Position numbers and translations under genes: made by a program. From the NCBI GenBank assembly GCA_025450975.1, contig JANWLI010000143.1:1-14516 (forward strand): DNA of 14,516 nucleotides, written 5' to 3'. Under the pieces are notes generated by a model that was not told the origin of the DNA, ran no database searches, and saw only the letters and a program-made list of their open reading frames with translations. The DNA is from Candidatus Kapaibacterium sp. (GTDB lineage: Bacteria > Bacteroidota > Ignavibacteria > Palsa-1295). This document shows positions 7,793 through 14,516 of the stretch, one piece after another; the first letter of the stretch is position 1, and every line of letters starts with the position of its first letter.

Positions 7793-9583
7793 TTAATCTT
7801 TCACACAACGGCAGGAGAGCAACAACCTGTTATCCAAAATTACTTCATTACCACTACTGTTATCGAAGGAAAGCTGATAACTATAGACATGCATAATCCC
7901 TCCAGTAGCAAGGTGTGACGCTGAGGTTGTCCAAAAGTCTGCTAAATACGTACGACTGGTGAATTTGATGCCGTCCATTAAGCTATAGCCACCCGGAAGA
8001 GCTGAAAATCCAGTCGAGTTTGTATTGATGGGGATATTGTTAGCAGGAAGTTGCCACAGGATAGTATCTTTTAACGCATTTTCTCCTTTGCCTTTTCCGC
8101 CAACCGTTTCAACGAGCAGCTGGTATTCTTTGAAGCTTGGCACATGCCATCCTGCAGGACAAATACCTTGTACGCCACTTGGCGAGGCGGAGGATGAATC
8201 AGCCCCTTGCATGATCATATCCCACGTGTAGAGTCTGCCATAAAGCGCGCAATTTGTGGAGTTATTATCATAGCACATACTTCCGGGTTCATTGTAGTTT
8301 AAATTTTGCGCCATCCAAACCATTTTACCAATGCAGGTCGTCTTGTATTTTTGCCCGTCTCGAGGATCGATAAGGGTATCGCCGCATTTTTCATAACTAT
8401 AATCATCAGCGCCATAATGCCGGAAGTAGAGTTTTATTGGTGCGCTTGCCGAGTCTTCCTGAACATCCTCATAGAACTCCGTGCGATTTGCCGTGAGATT
8501 TACGTCGAGCGTACTATCGAGATCGATTGCCAATGATCGGATGAAGGTATCCAACATTACTTTTGCAAAGCCATTGCGTACAGGCGCGGAGAGACCGTCA
8601 TCGGTGGAATAGCCATAATAGCTAATGGGGTCTTTATCCATCCACGCTTTTTGCATGGGCCTGCTGAACGAGCCTCGGTCTATCTCTGCCCCACTATAAC
8701 AGGTATTACCAAAAACAACGGTGTTAGGCATCGAAGGAAGCCCCTGGATGTATTTGGTGGTCACCAACAATCTCATCTTGTATGTCTTCACCTTCGGATG
8801 TTTTTGCCACAGCGGTATGAGGGTATTGATACGCACATGATTTGCAATTCTAATTTCTCCGGATAAGATTTTATTATACGTATCGATCCCAGCTTCCTGG
8901 ACGATCCTCGCCTTGATTTCCTCTTCATTTGCCGGGATACCGGGGAAATAGATTATCGTCCCGGTTAAAAATGCATCCGGCGCTCCGTGTGTATCGATAA
9001 TGACAAGCCCATACTCTTTAAATGTTTCTACCGTTTGAGGCGTACAGTCTTCGTTGATCTTTATGATCAGGTTGAGCGATAGAGGTGAAGCGTAAATGCG
9101 ATTGACAACATCAAGCATCTCCTGGGTCTTATAAAATTCATTATTTGCAGCACCATAAAACAAGACTTTGAGATTACTGATCGTATTTGTAGAAAGTGGT
9201 CTGTTCTTTGAGAGCTTTGGAATCTTTGCCTTTTTTGGATTGCCGCCCCTAAAAATACTTATGCTGTCGGCGTCTATTTGATCGATAAAGAAAGCGGTTC
9301 GTAATCCTGATTTCAGTAAGATATCTATATACGTATGTCCCAGGACGGTTACCGATTGCACGTTCGTTTGTGACCTGATGGAGTTTGCAGTGCGCTCAAT
9401 TGCATCCGACAGAGCGCCGTTTGCCGAATCTGCCATTGCAAAAAATATATCTTCTACTGTAGAAGAAAGAGTAAATGCTTCCAGCAGAGACGACGAGTTC
9501 GTATTTATTGCCGGCTCGGTCGTGCCGCAATGGGAAAGTGCAAATACCGTGAGTAGGAGCGAAAGAAGTTTGAAGGTTCTCAT
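7793..9583 (-). CDS. Paralog C: caspase-like (clan CD) FISUMP lipoprotein
   Basis: The 596-residue product starts MRTFKLLSLL and has the lipobox-like ALSHC with Cys19. The N-terminal domain ends at IFRGG (Arg112). The peptidase-like domain carries IIDTHG (His199) and GNTCYSG (Cys295). The DDYSYEKC linker precedes the FISUMP domain (about 406-596), with DPRDGQKYKTTCIG, WMAQNLNY, YGRLYTW, GICPAGWHVP and a terminal SCRCVKD. C is the most divergent member: it has DPRDG for DERDG and MAQNL for MAENL. Its ATG is 9 bp beyond the stop of D, indicating co-transcription. Its TAA (7793-7795) abuts the truncated start of B'. Peptidase activity and surface location are inferred from motifs. Confidence 0.85.
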   Translation of the reverse strand: MRTFKLLSLLLTVFALSHCGTTEPAINTNSSSLLEAFTLSSTVEDIFFAMADSANGALSDAIERTANSIRSQTNVQSVTVLGHTYIDILLKSGLRTAFFIDQIDADSISIFRGGNPKKAKIPKLSKNRPLSTNTISNLKVLFYGAANNEFYKTQEMLDVVNRIYASPLSLNLIIKINEDCTPQTVETFKEYGLVIIDTHGAPDAFLTGTIIYFPGIPANEEEIKARIVQEAGIDTYNKILSGEIRIANHVRINTLIPLWQKHPKVKTYKMRLLVTTKYIQGLPSMPNTVVFGNTCYSGAEIDRGSFSRPMQKAWMDKDPISYYGYSTDDGLSAPVRNGFAKVMLDTFIRSLAIDLDSTLDVNLTANRTEFYEDVQEDSASAPIKLYFRHYGADDYSYEKCGDTLIDPRDGQKYKTTCIGKMVWMAQNLNYNEPGSMCYDNNSTNCALYGRLYTWDMIMQGADSSSASPSGVQGICPAGWHVPSFKEYQLLVETVGGKGKGENALKDTILWQLPANNIPINTNSTGFSALPGGYSLMDGIKFTSRTYLADFWTTSASHLATGGIMHVYSYQLSFDNSSGNEVILDNRLLLSCRCVKD

Positions 9584-9592
9584 GGTTTTATT

Positions 9593-11431
9593 CTATTTAT
9601 CCTGTACACACCTGCACGACTCGTAGTCCTCCGGCGTTACACCGCCTCCGACTACCGTGGTGACCGAGTGATGCAGACGAATATCATACCGATATTCGGG
9701 TAGTGTCCATGCTGTGGCCGACCAGAACATAGCGTTCTCTCGGAGGCGCTGGAATGAGGAAGAGCCAGTAACGTATACGCCCCCGGGAAGAGTGCTAAAG
9801 CCGCTGCTATTTGTTGCGCCTTTGTTGGGTGATTTCCAAAGCGTATCGGTAGATTTCAATGCTCCGCCCGCGTCTACGCCATTGGGCCCCCCACCGGAAG
9901 CTTCGATCAACTCCAGCCATTCTGCATGGCTTGGGACGTGCCAGCCTTTCGGACAAATTCCCTTCACGCCGCTTGGCTTGGCCGCTGTTGCAGCCGCTCC
10001 CTGCATAAGGGTATTCCAATCATACAATCTTCCATAGATGGCGCAATTGGACGTGTTGTCGTCATAACATTTACTCCCCGGTGCATTGTATCGTAAATTC
10101 TCTGCCATCCATATCTGGTCGCCGATACAGACGGTTTTATATTTCTGTCCGTCGCGTTCGTCGGTCAACGTATCGATGCAGTCGTTATAGCTGTAATCAT
10201 CATGACCGGAATGCTTCATCGGCATATCCGGGCTCACAGGCAGGGGCAGGTTGAGTTGTTTTGCCGTGTATTCCTGACCTGCTGCATTGAGATAGGCATT
10301 CCCTGTGCTATCGCCATCGTAGAGCAATGCCCGGATCAGAGAATCTTCCATTCTTTTTGCAAAATTATTATCAAGACGCTCCGATGAGCTATTGGGATAT
10401 CCGTAGGAATAATAACTGATCAGGTCTTTGTTGGTAAACGCTGTTTTGATGGGTATGTCGATGTTTGTTTTTCCGATTGCCGCAGAGTGTGTTACTTCGC
10501 CGGCAATGTTCCACCCTGAATAACACATATTGCCAAGGATGATCGTGTTTGGCATCGGTGGAAGAGCGTCGATGAACTCTGAATTAACCAGTATTCTGTA
10601 AGTTGACGGGCCGCCGCTGACTTTATGTGTTATGAATTGTTCCCAATTGCGCTGAGCGATAAGATTCCCTATAAAGCAGAACCGGAAATAGCCATTAAGA
10701 ACTTTATCATACCCGCCGGCGCCGAGCTGATACTCTAAATTCTCTTTAATAGCCACATCGTTCGTATCATATTCCGTACTAAGCCCTTGCACTATCTCTC
10801 CCGTCATGAACCCATTGGGTACTCCGTGCGTATTGATGATCACTAATCCATATTGCCCGAAGGACTCGATATCTTTAATCGTGCATTGGTCATTTTCATG
10901 TAAGGTCACATTCAAATTTTTCCCGGAGTTTTTAATAGTAGTCACGAGCTTATTGAGTTCACCGTCATGGTAGAGGTCATCGTACTCCTTTCCGACAAAC
11001 GGTGCATAAATCAATATATTGTTGTTTTCAATAGTATTATTCGTCTTCTTACCGGCAGTTACTATCCCCCCTCCAGATCCGCTCCCCCCACCTCTGTAAG
11101 TGCTAAGGCTATCGGGACCGGCAATGGTAATCATAAAGGTAGTGCGTAACCCCGATTCCATTTCGATCTCGATGTAGGTACTGTCAAACCAGTATGCGTC
11201 TTTCACCTTCGGTTGGGTCTGTACCCACTCCGCCGTTTGTACGATGATTTGTCCGGGACTGCTGCCGGGCTTTGCTTTGGCAAAATCGACGAACATCCAC
11301 TGCACAGTATCGAGAATCTGCGTGACTTCGTACAGCGATCCTGTGCCTAAATTCGTCACTTCTGTTGCCGATTTGCAACAGCAGAATGTAACAACTACGA
11401 CAAAAAACGAGATACGTGTAAGCGCTTTCAT
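9593..11431 (-). CDS. Paralog D: caspase-like (clan CD) FISUMP lipoprotein
   Basis: The 612-residue product has a short hydrophobic N-terminus with three consecutive cysteines (FCCCK, Cys18-20) instead of the LSHC of its relatives. It is still probably a lipoprotein, but the modified Cys is ambiguous. STYRGGG (Arg113) is followed by a glycine/serine-rich linker, then the peptidase-like domain with IINTHG (His202) and GNMCYSGW (Cys303). HDDYSYNDC leads into the FISUMP domain (about 423-612), with TDERDGQKYK, WMAENLRY, GICPKGWHVP and SCRCVQDK. Seven cysteines are shared with paralog E at matching positions (418, 435, 455, 463, 493, 606, 608), suggesting disulphides in an exported protein. The start lies 22 bp after the stop of E. 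Its peptidase-like half is the nearest relative of the corresponding part of B'. Confidence 0.85.
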   Translation of the reverse strand: MKALTRISFFVVVVTFCCCKSATEVTNLGTGSLYEVTQILDTVQWMFVDFAKAKPGSSPGQIIVQTAEWVQTQPKVKDAYWFDSTYIEIEMESGLRTTFMITIAGPDSLSTYRGGGSGSGGGIVTAGKKTNNTIENNNILIYAPFVGKEYDDLYHDGELNKLVTTIKNSGKNLNVTLHENDQCTIKDIESFGQYGLVIINTHGVPNGFMTGEIVQGLSTEYDTNDVAIKENLEYQLGAGGYDKVLNGYFRFCFIGNLIAQRNWEQFITHKVSGGPSTYRILVNSEFIDALPPMPNTIILGNMCYSGWNIAGEVTHSAAIGKTNIDIPIKTAFTNKDLISYYSYGYPNSSSERLDNNFAKRMEDSLIRALLYDGDSTGNAYLNAAGQEYTAKQLNLPLPVSPDMPMKHSGHDDYSYNDCIDTLTDERDGQKYKTVCIGDQIWMAENLRYNAPGSKCYDDNTSNCAIYGRLYDWNTLMQGAAATAAKPSGVKGICPKGWHVPSHAEWLELIEASGGGPNGVDAGGALKSTDTLWKSPNKGATNSSGFSTLPGGVYVTGSSSFQRLRENAMFWSATAWTLPEYRYDIRLHHSVTTVVGGGVTPEDYESCRCVQDK

Positions 11432-11453
11432 AATAACTCTACCAGCCGGGAAG

Positions 11454-13298
11454 TTAATCTTTCACACACCGACAGGACATCGCATCTTTCCTATACGCTG
11501 CGGGGTGATTCGAGGAATTATTGGTTTGGTCGAAGAGCCGCTGAGTAGCGCGATCTGTTCCCATCGGTGAAGTCGTCCAATAATGTGCTTGCGTACCGAT
11601 CCCGCCGAAGGTGTTGAAGTTATCAGTGAACATTCCTCCCGGACGTGCGGAAAAACCCGTACCATTATTGGCACCACCGGTTGGCCCTATCCAGTGCAGA
11701 GTATCTTTCAGAGATTTGTCGGCTGCGATCTTATCCCCGAGAAAAGTAAATAGTGTTGTCCATTCTCCGTCGCTCGGAACATGCCAGCCATTTGGACATG
11801 CTCCCTTGATTCCGCTCGGTATTTTATCAGTAGGCGGAGCCCCTCCAAGAAGAACATCGTGCGGATACATCCTCCCATAAATATCGCAATTGCCTGACGC
11901 ATTGTCATAGCATTTACTTCCCGGTGCATTGTATCGCAGATTCTCCGCCATCCAAGTCTGCTTGCCGATGCAGACGGCTTTGTATTTCTGCCCGTCGCGT
12001 TCGTCAATGAGCGAGTCTACGCAGTGTGCATAACTATAATCGTCGGCGCCATAGTGACGAAAAAATAATTGGCCTCGAAGAGATTGATCCGGAGGATCGA
12101 AAAACTCAGCATTGGCTGCAGATCGATTGGCTATGCCGGTACTATCTTTATCAGTTACCAGCCGCTTTAGTAATGAATCCTCCATTCGGCCCGCAAACTC
12201 ATCACGTACCCCTCTCGATGTTCCAGGGAGTCCGACATCATCTCGAGTATAGGCATAATAACTGATCGGGCTCCTGTTCAAAAAAGCGTTGCCGATCGGG
12301 TCGTAGAATATGGTAGTATCACCACGCCAGACGATCGTCTCTCCTTTTTTATTAATAAAAGATTTTTTTGGTAAGTGTTCTGATGTAGCGATCCAGCCAC
12401 TATAGCACATATTGCCAAAAATGACTGTGTTCGACATGGCGGGCAGGCCGTTGAGATATTTCGAGGTAACATAAACGGAAACCGTATCACGATGCCGCAA
12501 GTTTTCATTCCACTCTGCGTCGGTAAGAATTGCGTTTATCGACACACCCAGCCGTAGTTCTCCGGCAACTACTTTATCATACGCGCCAGGCCCAAGCTTC
12601 GAATTGAGTACGCTTTTAATATGGTCTTCTGTCCGTGAAGTTGCCGACAAAAAGGCTACGTGAGATCCGGTCTTGAACTCGTCCATCGTCCCATGCGTGT
12701 TCACAATCACTAAACCATAATCCTTGAAGGTTTCAATTGTTTTGTATGTGCATTGACCGTCTCGCAGTATCGTAACCTCCAGGCCGAGCCCTGATTGCGT
12801 GATTCGGTCCAGACTACGTTTCAGTTGCGGTTCTACCGCAGGTAGTGTTTTCGTATCCGCAGCATAGAACAATACTTTTTTATTGGCGATCGTATGATTT
12901 GCCAGAGGCGCATCGGTAAGATCTTTCAGCAAGGGAACAACCTCTGCTCTTTCGCCGCCGCCGCGAAAGATACTGTTGCCTGCGGCGTCTTGCTGCTCGA
13001 ACGAAAAGGTAGTTACCAGACCCGACTTCAACGTAATGTGAATATAAGTACTATCGATTGCGTAGATACTTTTCACTCCTGGTACTCCCATAAGATAGCC
13101 GCACGTAAGCTCGATCGCCTTGTAAGGATCGCCGGTTGTTTCTTCGGCTGCAGCTTTGAATCGTGCCTGCGCCGAGTCGAGGATATTCACCACTTCGAGC
13201 AGTGACGGCTGATTGCCTCCATTGACACTGTCGGTCGTCCCGCAGTGGGAAAGGCCAATTGCCAACGCAAGTAACGAAAGAAGTTTGGCTATCTTCAT
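11454..13298 (-). CDS. Paralog E: caspase-like (clan CD) FISUMP lipoprotein, first gene of the array
   Basis: I chose ATG 13298 (614 residues) because it places the lipoprotein signal MKIAKLLSLL...LSHC (Cys19) at the N-terminus. An in-frame ATG at 13379 would add 27 polar residues and run into the divergent gene. The N-terminal domain (about 30-110) ends in IFRGGG (Arg112). The peptidase-like domain has IVNTHG (His202) and GNMCYSGW (Cys298). The linker is GADDYSYAHC (417-426). The FISUMP domain runs about 432-614, with DERDGQKYKAVCIG, WMAENLRY, CPNGWHVPSDGEW and a terminal SCRCVKD. As the promoter-proximal gene it probably leads the transcript for all five paralogs. Its peptidase-like domain is closest to that of A, at the far end of the array. 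Confidence 0.85.
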   Translation of the reverse strand: MKIAKLLSLLALAIGLSHCGTTDSVNGGNQPSLLEVVNILDSAQARFKAAAEETTGDPYKAIELTCGYLMGVPGVKSIYAIDSTYIHITLKSGLVTTFSFEQQDAAGNSIFRGGGERAEVVPLLKDLTDAPLANHTIANKKVLFYAADTKTLPAVEPQLKRSLDRITQSGLGLEVTILRDGQCTYKTIETFKDYGLVIVNTHGTMDEFKTGSHVAFLSATSRTEDHIKSVLNSKLGPGAYDKVVAGELRLGVSINAILTDAEWNENLRHRDTVSVYVTSKYLNGLPAMSNTVIFGNMCYSGWIATSEHLPKKSFINKKGETIVWRGDTTIFYDPIGNAFLNRSPISYYAYTRDDVGLPGTSRGVRDEFAGRMEDSLLKRLVTDKDSTGIANRSAANAEFFDPPDQSLRGQLFFRHYGADDYSYAHCVDSLIDERDGQKYKAVCIGKQTWMAENLRYNAPGSKCYDNASGNCDIYGRMYPHDVLLGGAPPTDKIPSGIKGACPNGWHVPSDGEWTTLFTFLGDKIAADKSLKDTLHWIGPTGGANNGTGFSARPGGMFTDNFNTFGGIGTQAHYWTTSPMGTDRATQRLFDQTNNSSNHPAAYRKDAMSCRCVKD

Positions 13299-13324
13299 GG
13301 CTGTGGTGGTAGCAATAACGAACC

Positions 13325-13332
13325 GAAATATA
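13325..13332 (-). promoter_or_regulatory. Possible -7 promoter element for the lipoprotein array
   Basis: On the minus strand TATATTTC resembles the Bacteroidetes -7 consensus TAnnTTTG, differing at the last base. It lies 26 nt upstream of ATG 13298, in the 74-bp gap between divergent genes. No convincing -33 TTTG box is seen at the expected distance, so this is tentative. Confidence 0.22.
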
Positions 13333-13372
13333 CGACACGGAACAGAGCCCCCACTTCTCCCGTTAGCCTCGC

Positions 13373-13633
13373 ATGTCAAAACGTCCCCTTCGTTCGGAAG
13401 GTATGCTGATGCGGTCCGGTGATGGGTGGATCGTCAAGCTTGCAACAACGCATCCGTCGTTTGCCGATGGCACACCGGTCGATATGATCTTCTGGGATAA
13501 TCGGAGTGCAGGCGAACAGAACGAGGTCGATGAGATCGCGCGCATTCAGCAACTCGAACCCGAAGTTGTTGCGCTTGCACTTTCAGCCGAAGCATCGTTA
13601 CGCGACGCCGATTTCAAAAAAAGATTTCCCTAA
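13373..13633 (+). CDS. Small hypothetical protein, possible antitoxin partner of the PIN protein
   Basis: The product is 86 residues and I do not recognise its family. The first half looks like a compact beta-rich segment (GDGWIVKLATTHPSF, then VDMIFWDN). The second half is acidic and helical (NEVDEIARIQQLEPEVVALALSAEASL). It has no signal peptide or membrane segment. The stop is 5 bp before the start of a PIN-domain gene, so the two are almost certainly co-transcribed. The size, the order (small gene first) and the tight coupling fit the antitoxin of a VapBC-type module. However, no AbrB, RHH, Phd or HTH motif is recognisable, so the antitoxin role rests on context only. It is divergent from the lipoprotein array. 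Confidence 0.6.
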   Translation: MSKRPLRSEGMLMRSGDGWIVKLATTHPSFADGTPVDMIFWDNRSAGEQNEVDEIARIQQLEPEVVALALSAEASLRDADFKKRFP

Positions 13634-13638
13634 GCACT

Positions 13639-14031
13639 ATGGACTTTCTTGTCGAAACAGATATCTTCGTTGAATACCTGACTACTCCGGCTTCTACACT
13701 TCGCTCAGCACTTACGCACGGAGTTTGCTACACGACATTCAACAACGCACTTGAATTGTTTCGCGCAGTCACGAGTACCGAAGAGGAGGAAGCTGTGCAG
13801 CGAGCGCTCATGTCCGTACGCCTTCTGGGCCTTAACTGGCGCAATGCGCGGCCCTTTGCCGAGACTGCCCGCCGCATCGAGGCAGCGACCGGCAAGCACC
13901 TCTCCGAGCATGAGATGGTCATGATCGGGATGGCAGAAATGTCGAAGCTGACGATACTAACGAAACGCAACTACGACCGGTATCGTGAGCTTGGTGTAGC
14001 TGTAATAAATAGCGCCGAGCGGAGTTTATAG
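13639..14031 (+). CDS. PIN-domain protein, VapC-like ribonuclease toxin
   Basis: This is a 130-residue protein of normal VapC length. Its N-terminal motif FLVETDIFVEYL carries the first PIN-domain acidic residue (Asp8). TTFNNALELF supplies the conserved Glu39. HLSEHEMVMIGMAEM aligns with the helix that usually holds the third acid, here Glu92 rather than Asp. LTILTKRNYDRY matches the closing T-x-N/D region (Asn111). PIN toxins cleave RNA, often tRNA or rRNA, using metal ions held by these acids. The gene starts 5 bp after the small upstream gene, as in type II toxin-antitoxin operons. A non-toxin PIN nuclease is possible. Confidence 0.75.
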   Translation: MDFLVETDIFVEYLTTPASTLRSALTHGVCYTTFNNALELFRAVTSTEEEEAVQRALMSVRLLGLNWRNARPFAETARRIEAATGKHLSEHEMVMIGMAEMSKLTILTKRNYDRYRELGVAVINSAERSL

Positions 14032-14154
14032 GTCTGGAAGGGCCATTTGGGGCCAAAGTTCCGAGGTAATAATAATATAAACGGAACAATTCAAATCCAA
14101 AACTAGTAGTATGAGCATCGTTTACGTTGTCGTGAATTAACCTACCTACCAAGT
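14032..14154. other. Intergenic region upstream of rpoD
   Basis: The 123 bp between the PIN gene and rpoD must hold the 3' end of one transcript and probably a promoter of the next. It contains an A/T-rich block (TAATAATAATATAAA, about 14068-14082) and a GGCC...GGCC pair near 14042-14056 too weak to call a terminator. I see no promoter of recognisable consensus. Confidence 0.4.
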
Positions 14155-14516
14155 ATGCGGATTTCAAAACAGTACACAAACCGCGAAAGCCAATCGCTGG
14201 ATATGTACTTGCAGGAGATCGGTCGGATGGACCTCCTCAATTCCGAGATGGAAGTCGAGCTTGCCAAGAAGATCAAGTCAGGCACTCCCGGAAGTCAGCG
14301 CGCCCTTGAACAACTCGTCAAGGCAAATTTGCGCTTCGTCGTCTCCGTTGCAAAACAGTACCAGAACCAGGGCCTTTCGTTAGGTGACCTTATCAATGAG
14401 GGCAACCTTGGCCTCATTAAAGCTGCAAAGCGTTTCGACGAAACGCGCGGCTTCAAGTTCATTTCGTATGCAGTGTGGTGGATCCGTCAGTCGATCCTTC
14501 AGGCACTTGCAGAACA
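14155..14516 (+). CDS. rpoD: RNA polymerase primary sigma factor, Bacteroidetes type (partial, 5' end)
   Basis: The frame opens at ATG 14155 and runs off the right edge after about 120 residues. It begins MRISKQYTNRESQSLD, typical of short primary sigma factors of the Bacteroidetes/Chlorobi group, which lack region 1.1. Region 1.2 (MYLQEIGRMDLL, 17-28) is followed by region 2: LVKANLRFVVSVAKQYQ (54-70), LINEGNLGLIKA (79-90), the core-binding and -10-melting segment RFDETRGFKFISYAVWWIRQ (93-112), and SILQALAE. This sigma factor directs RNA polymerase to housekeeping promoters. In Bacteroidetes the matching promoters have -7 TAnnTTTG and -33 TTTG, relevant to promoter reading elsewhere in this window. 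Confidence 0.95.
   Translation, partial: MRISKQYTNRESQSLDMYLQEIGRMDLLNSEMEVELAKKIKSGTPGSQRALEQLVKANLRFVVSVAKQYQNQGLSLGDLINEGNLGLIKAAKRFDETRGFKFISYAVWWIRQSILQALAE

Noticed and set aside
4663..13298. Diversity-generating retroelement acting on the FISUMP domains
   Set aside because: The repeats with patchy divergence suggested it, but there is no reverse transcriptase or template repeat in the window. The differences include indels and all base types rather than adenine-specific changes.
11454..13379. Longer start of paralog E at 13379
   Set aside because: The extra 27 residues are polar, would push the lipoprotein signal inward, and would overlap the divergent 86-codon gene.
14035..14066. 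Intrinsic terminator after the PIN gene
   Set aside because: The GGCC...GGCC pairing is only 4-5 bp, is not followed by a T-run, and other pairings are equally weak.

Overview
The window looks like a chromosomal segment from a Bacteroidetes/Chlorobi-group (FCB) bacterium, possibly an Ignavibacteria- or Kapabacteria-like lineage. The evidence is a short Bacteroidetes-type housekeeping sigma factor at the right edge, a secreted protein with a type IX secretion (T9SS) C-terminal sorting domain, several lipoproteins with FISUMP (Fibrobacter succinogenes major paralogous) domains, and weak or absent Shine-Dalgarno sequences. The lineage is an inference; no rRNA is present to confirm it.

Layout, left to right. 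The 3' end of a miaE-type tRNA hydroxylase gene (1-228, +) is followed by a palindromic MITE-like repeat (237-348). Next come an OppA/DppA-type solute-binding lipoprotein (354-2054, -) and a divergent, large T9SS cargo protein of unknown function (2168-4660, +). The centre, 4663-13298, is a minus-strand tandem array of five related genes, transcribed right to left in the order E (11454-13298), D (9593-11431), C (7793-9583), B' (6539-7791, broken) and A (4663-6534). A short unknown gene plus a PIN-domain gene follow (13373-14031, +; a toxin-antitoxin-like pair). The window ends inside rpoD (14155-14516, +).

The array is the most unusual part. Each intact member has a lipoprotein signal peptide, an N-terminal domain of about 90 residues ending in a conserved [FY]RGG motif, a central domain with a THG histidine motif and a CYSG cysteine motif about 100 residues apart (the signature of a caspase/gingipain-fold, clan CD cysteine peptidase), and a C-terminal FISUMP domain ending in SCRCV(K/Q)D. 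I infer a family of surface-anchored caspase-like proteins. The genes lie 4-22 bp apart and probably form one transcript.

The array shows active rearrangement. B' lost its 5' third, with the break immediately after the stop codon of C. A perfect 14-bp tandem duplication then frameshifted its 3' end, so its frame runs without a stop into A, giving an artificial-looking 1013-codon reading frame. B' is also a mosaic: its peptidase-like half resembles D while its FISUMP half nearly matches A.
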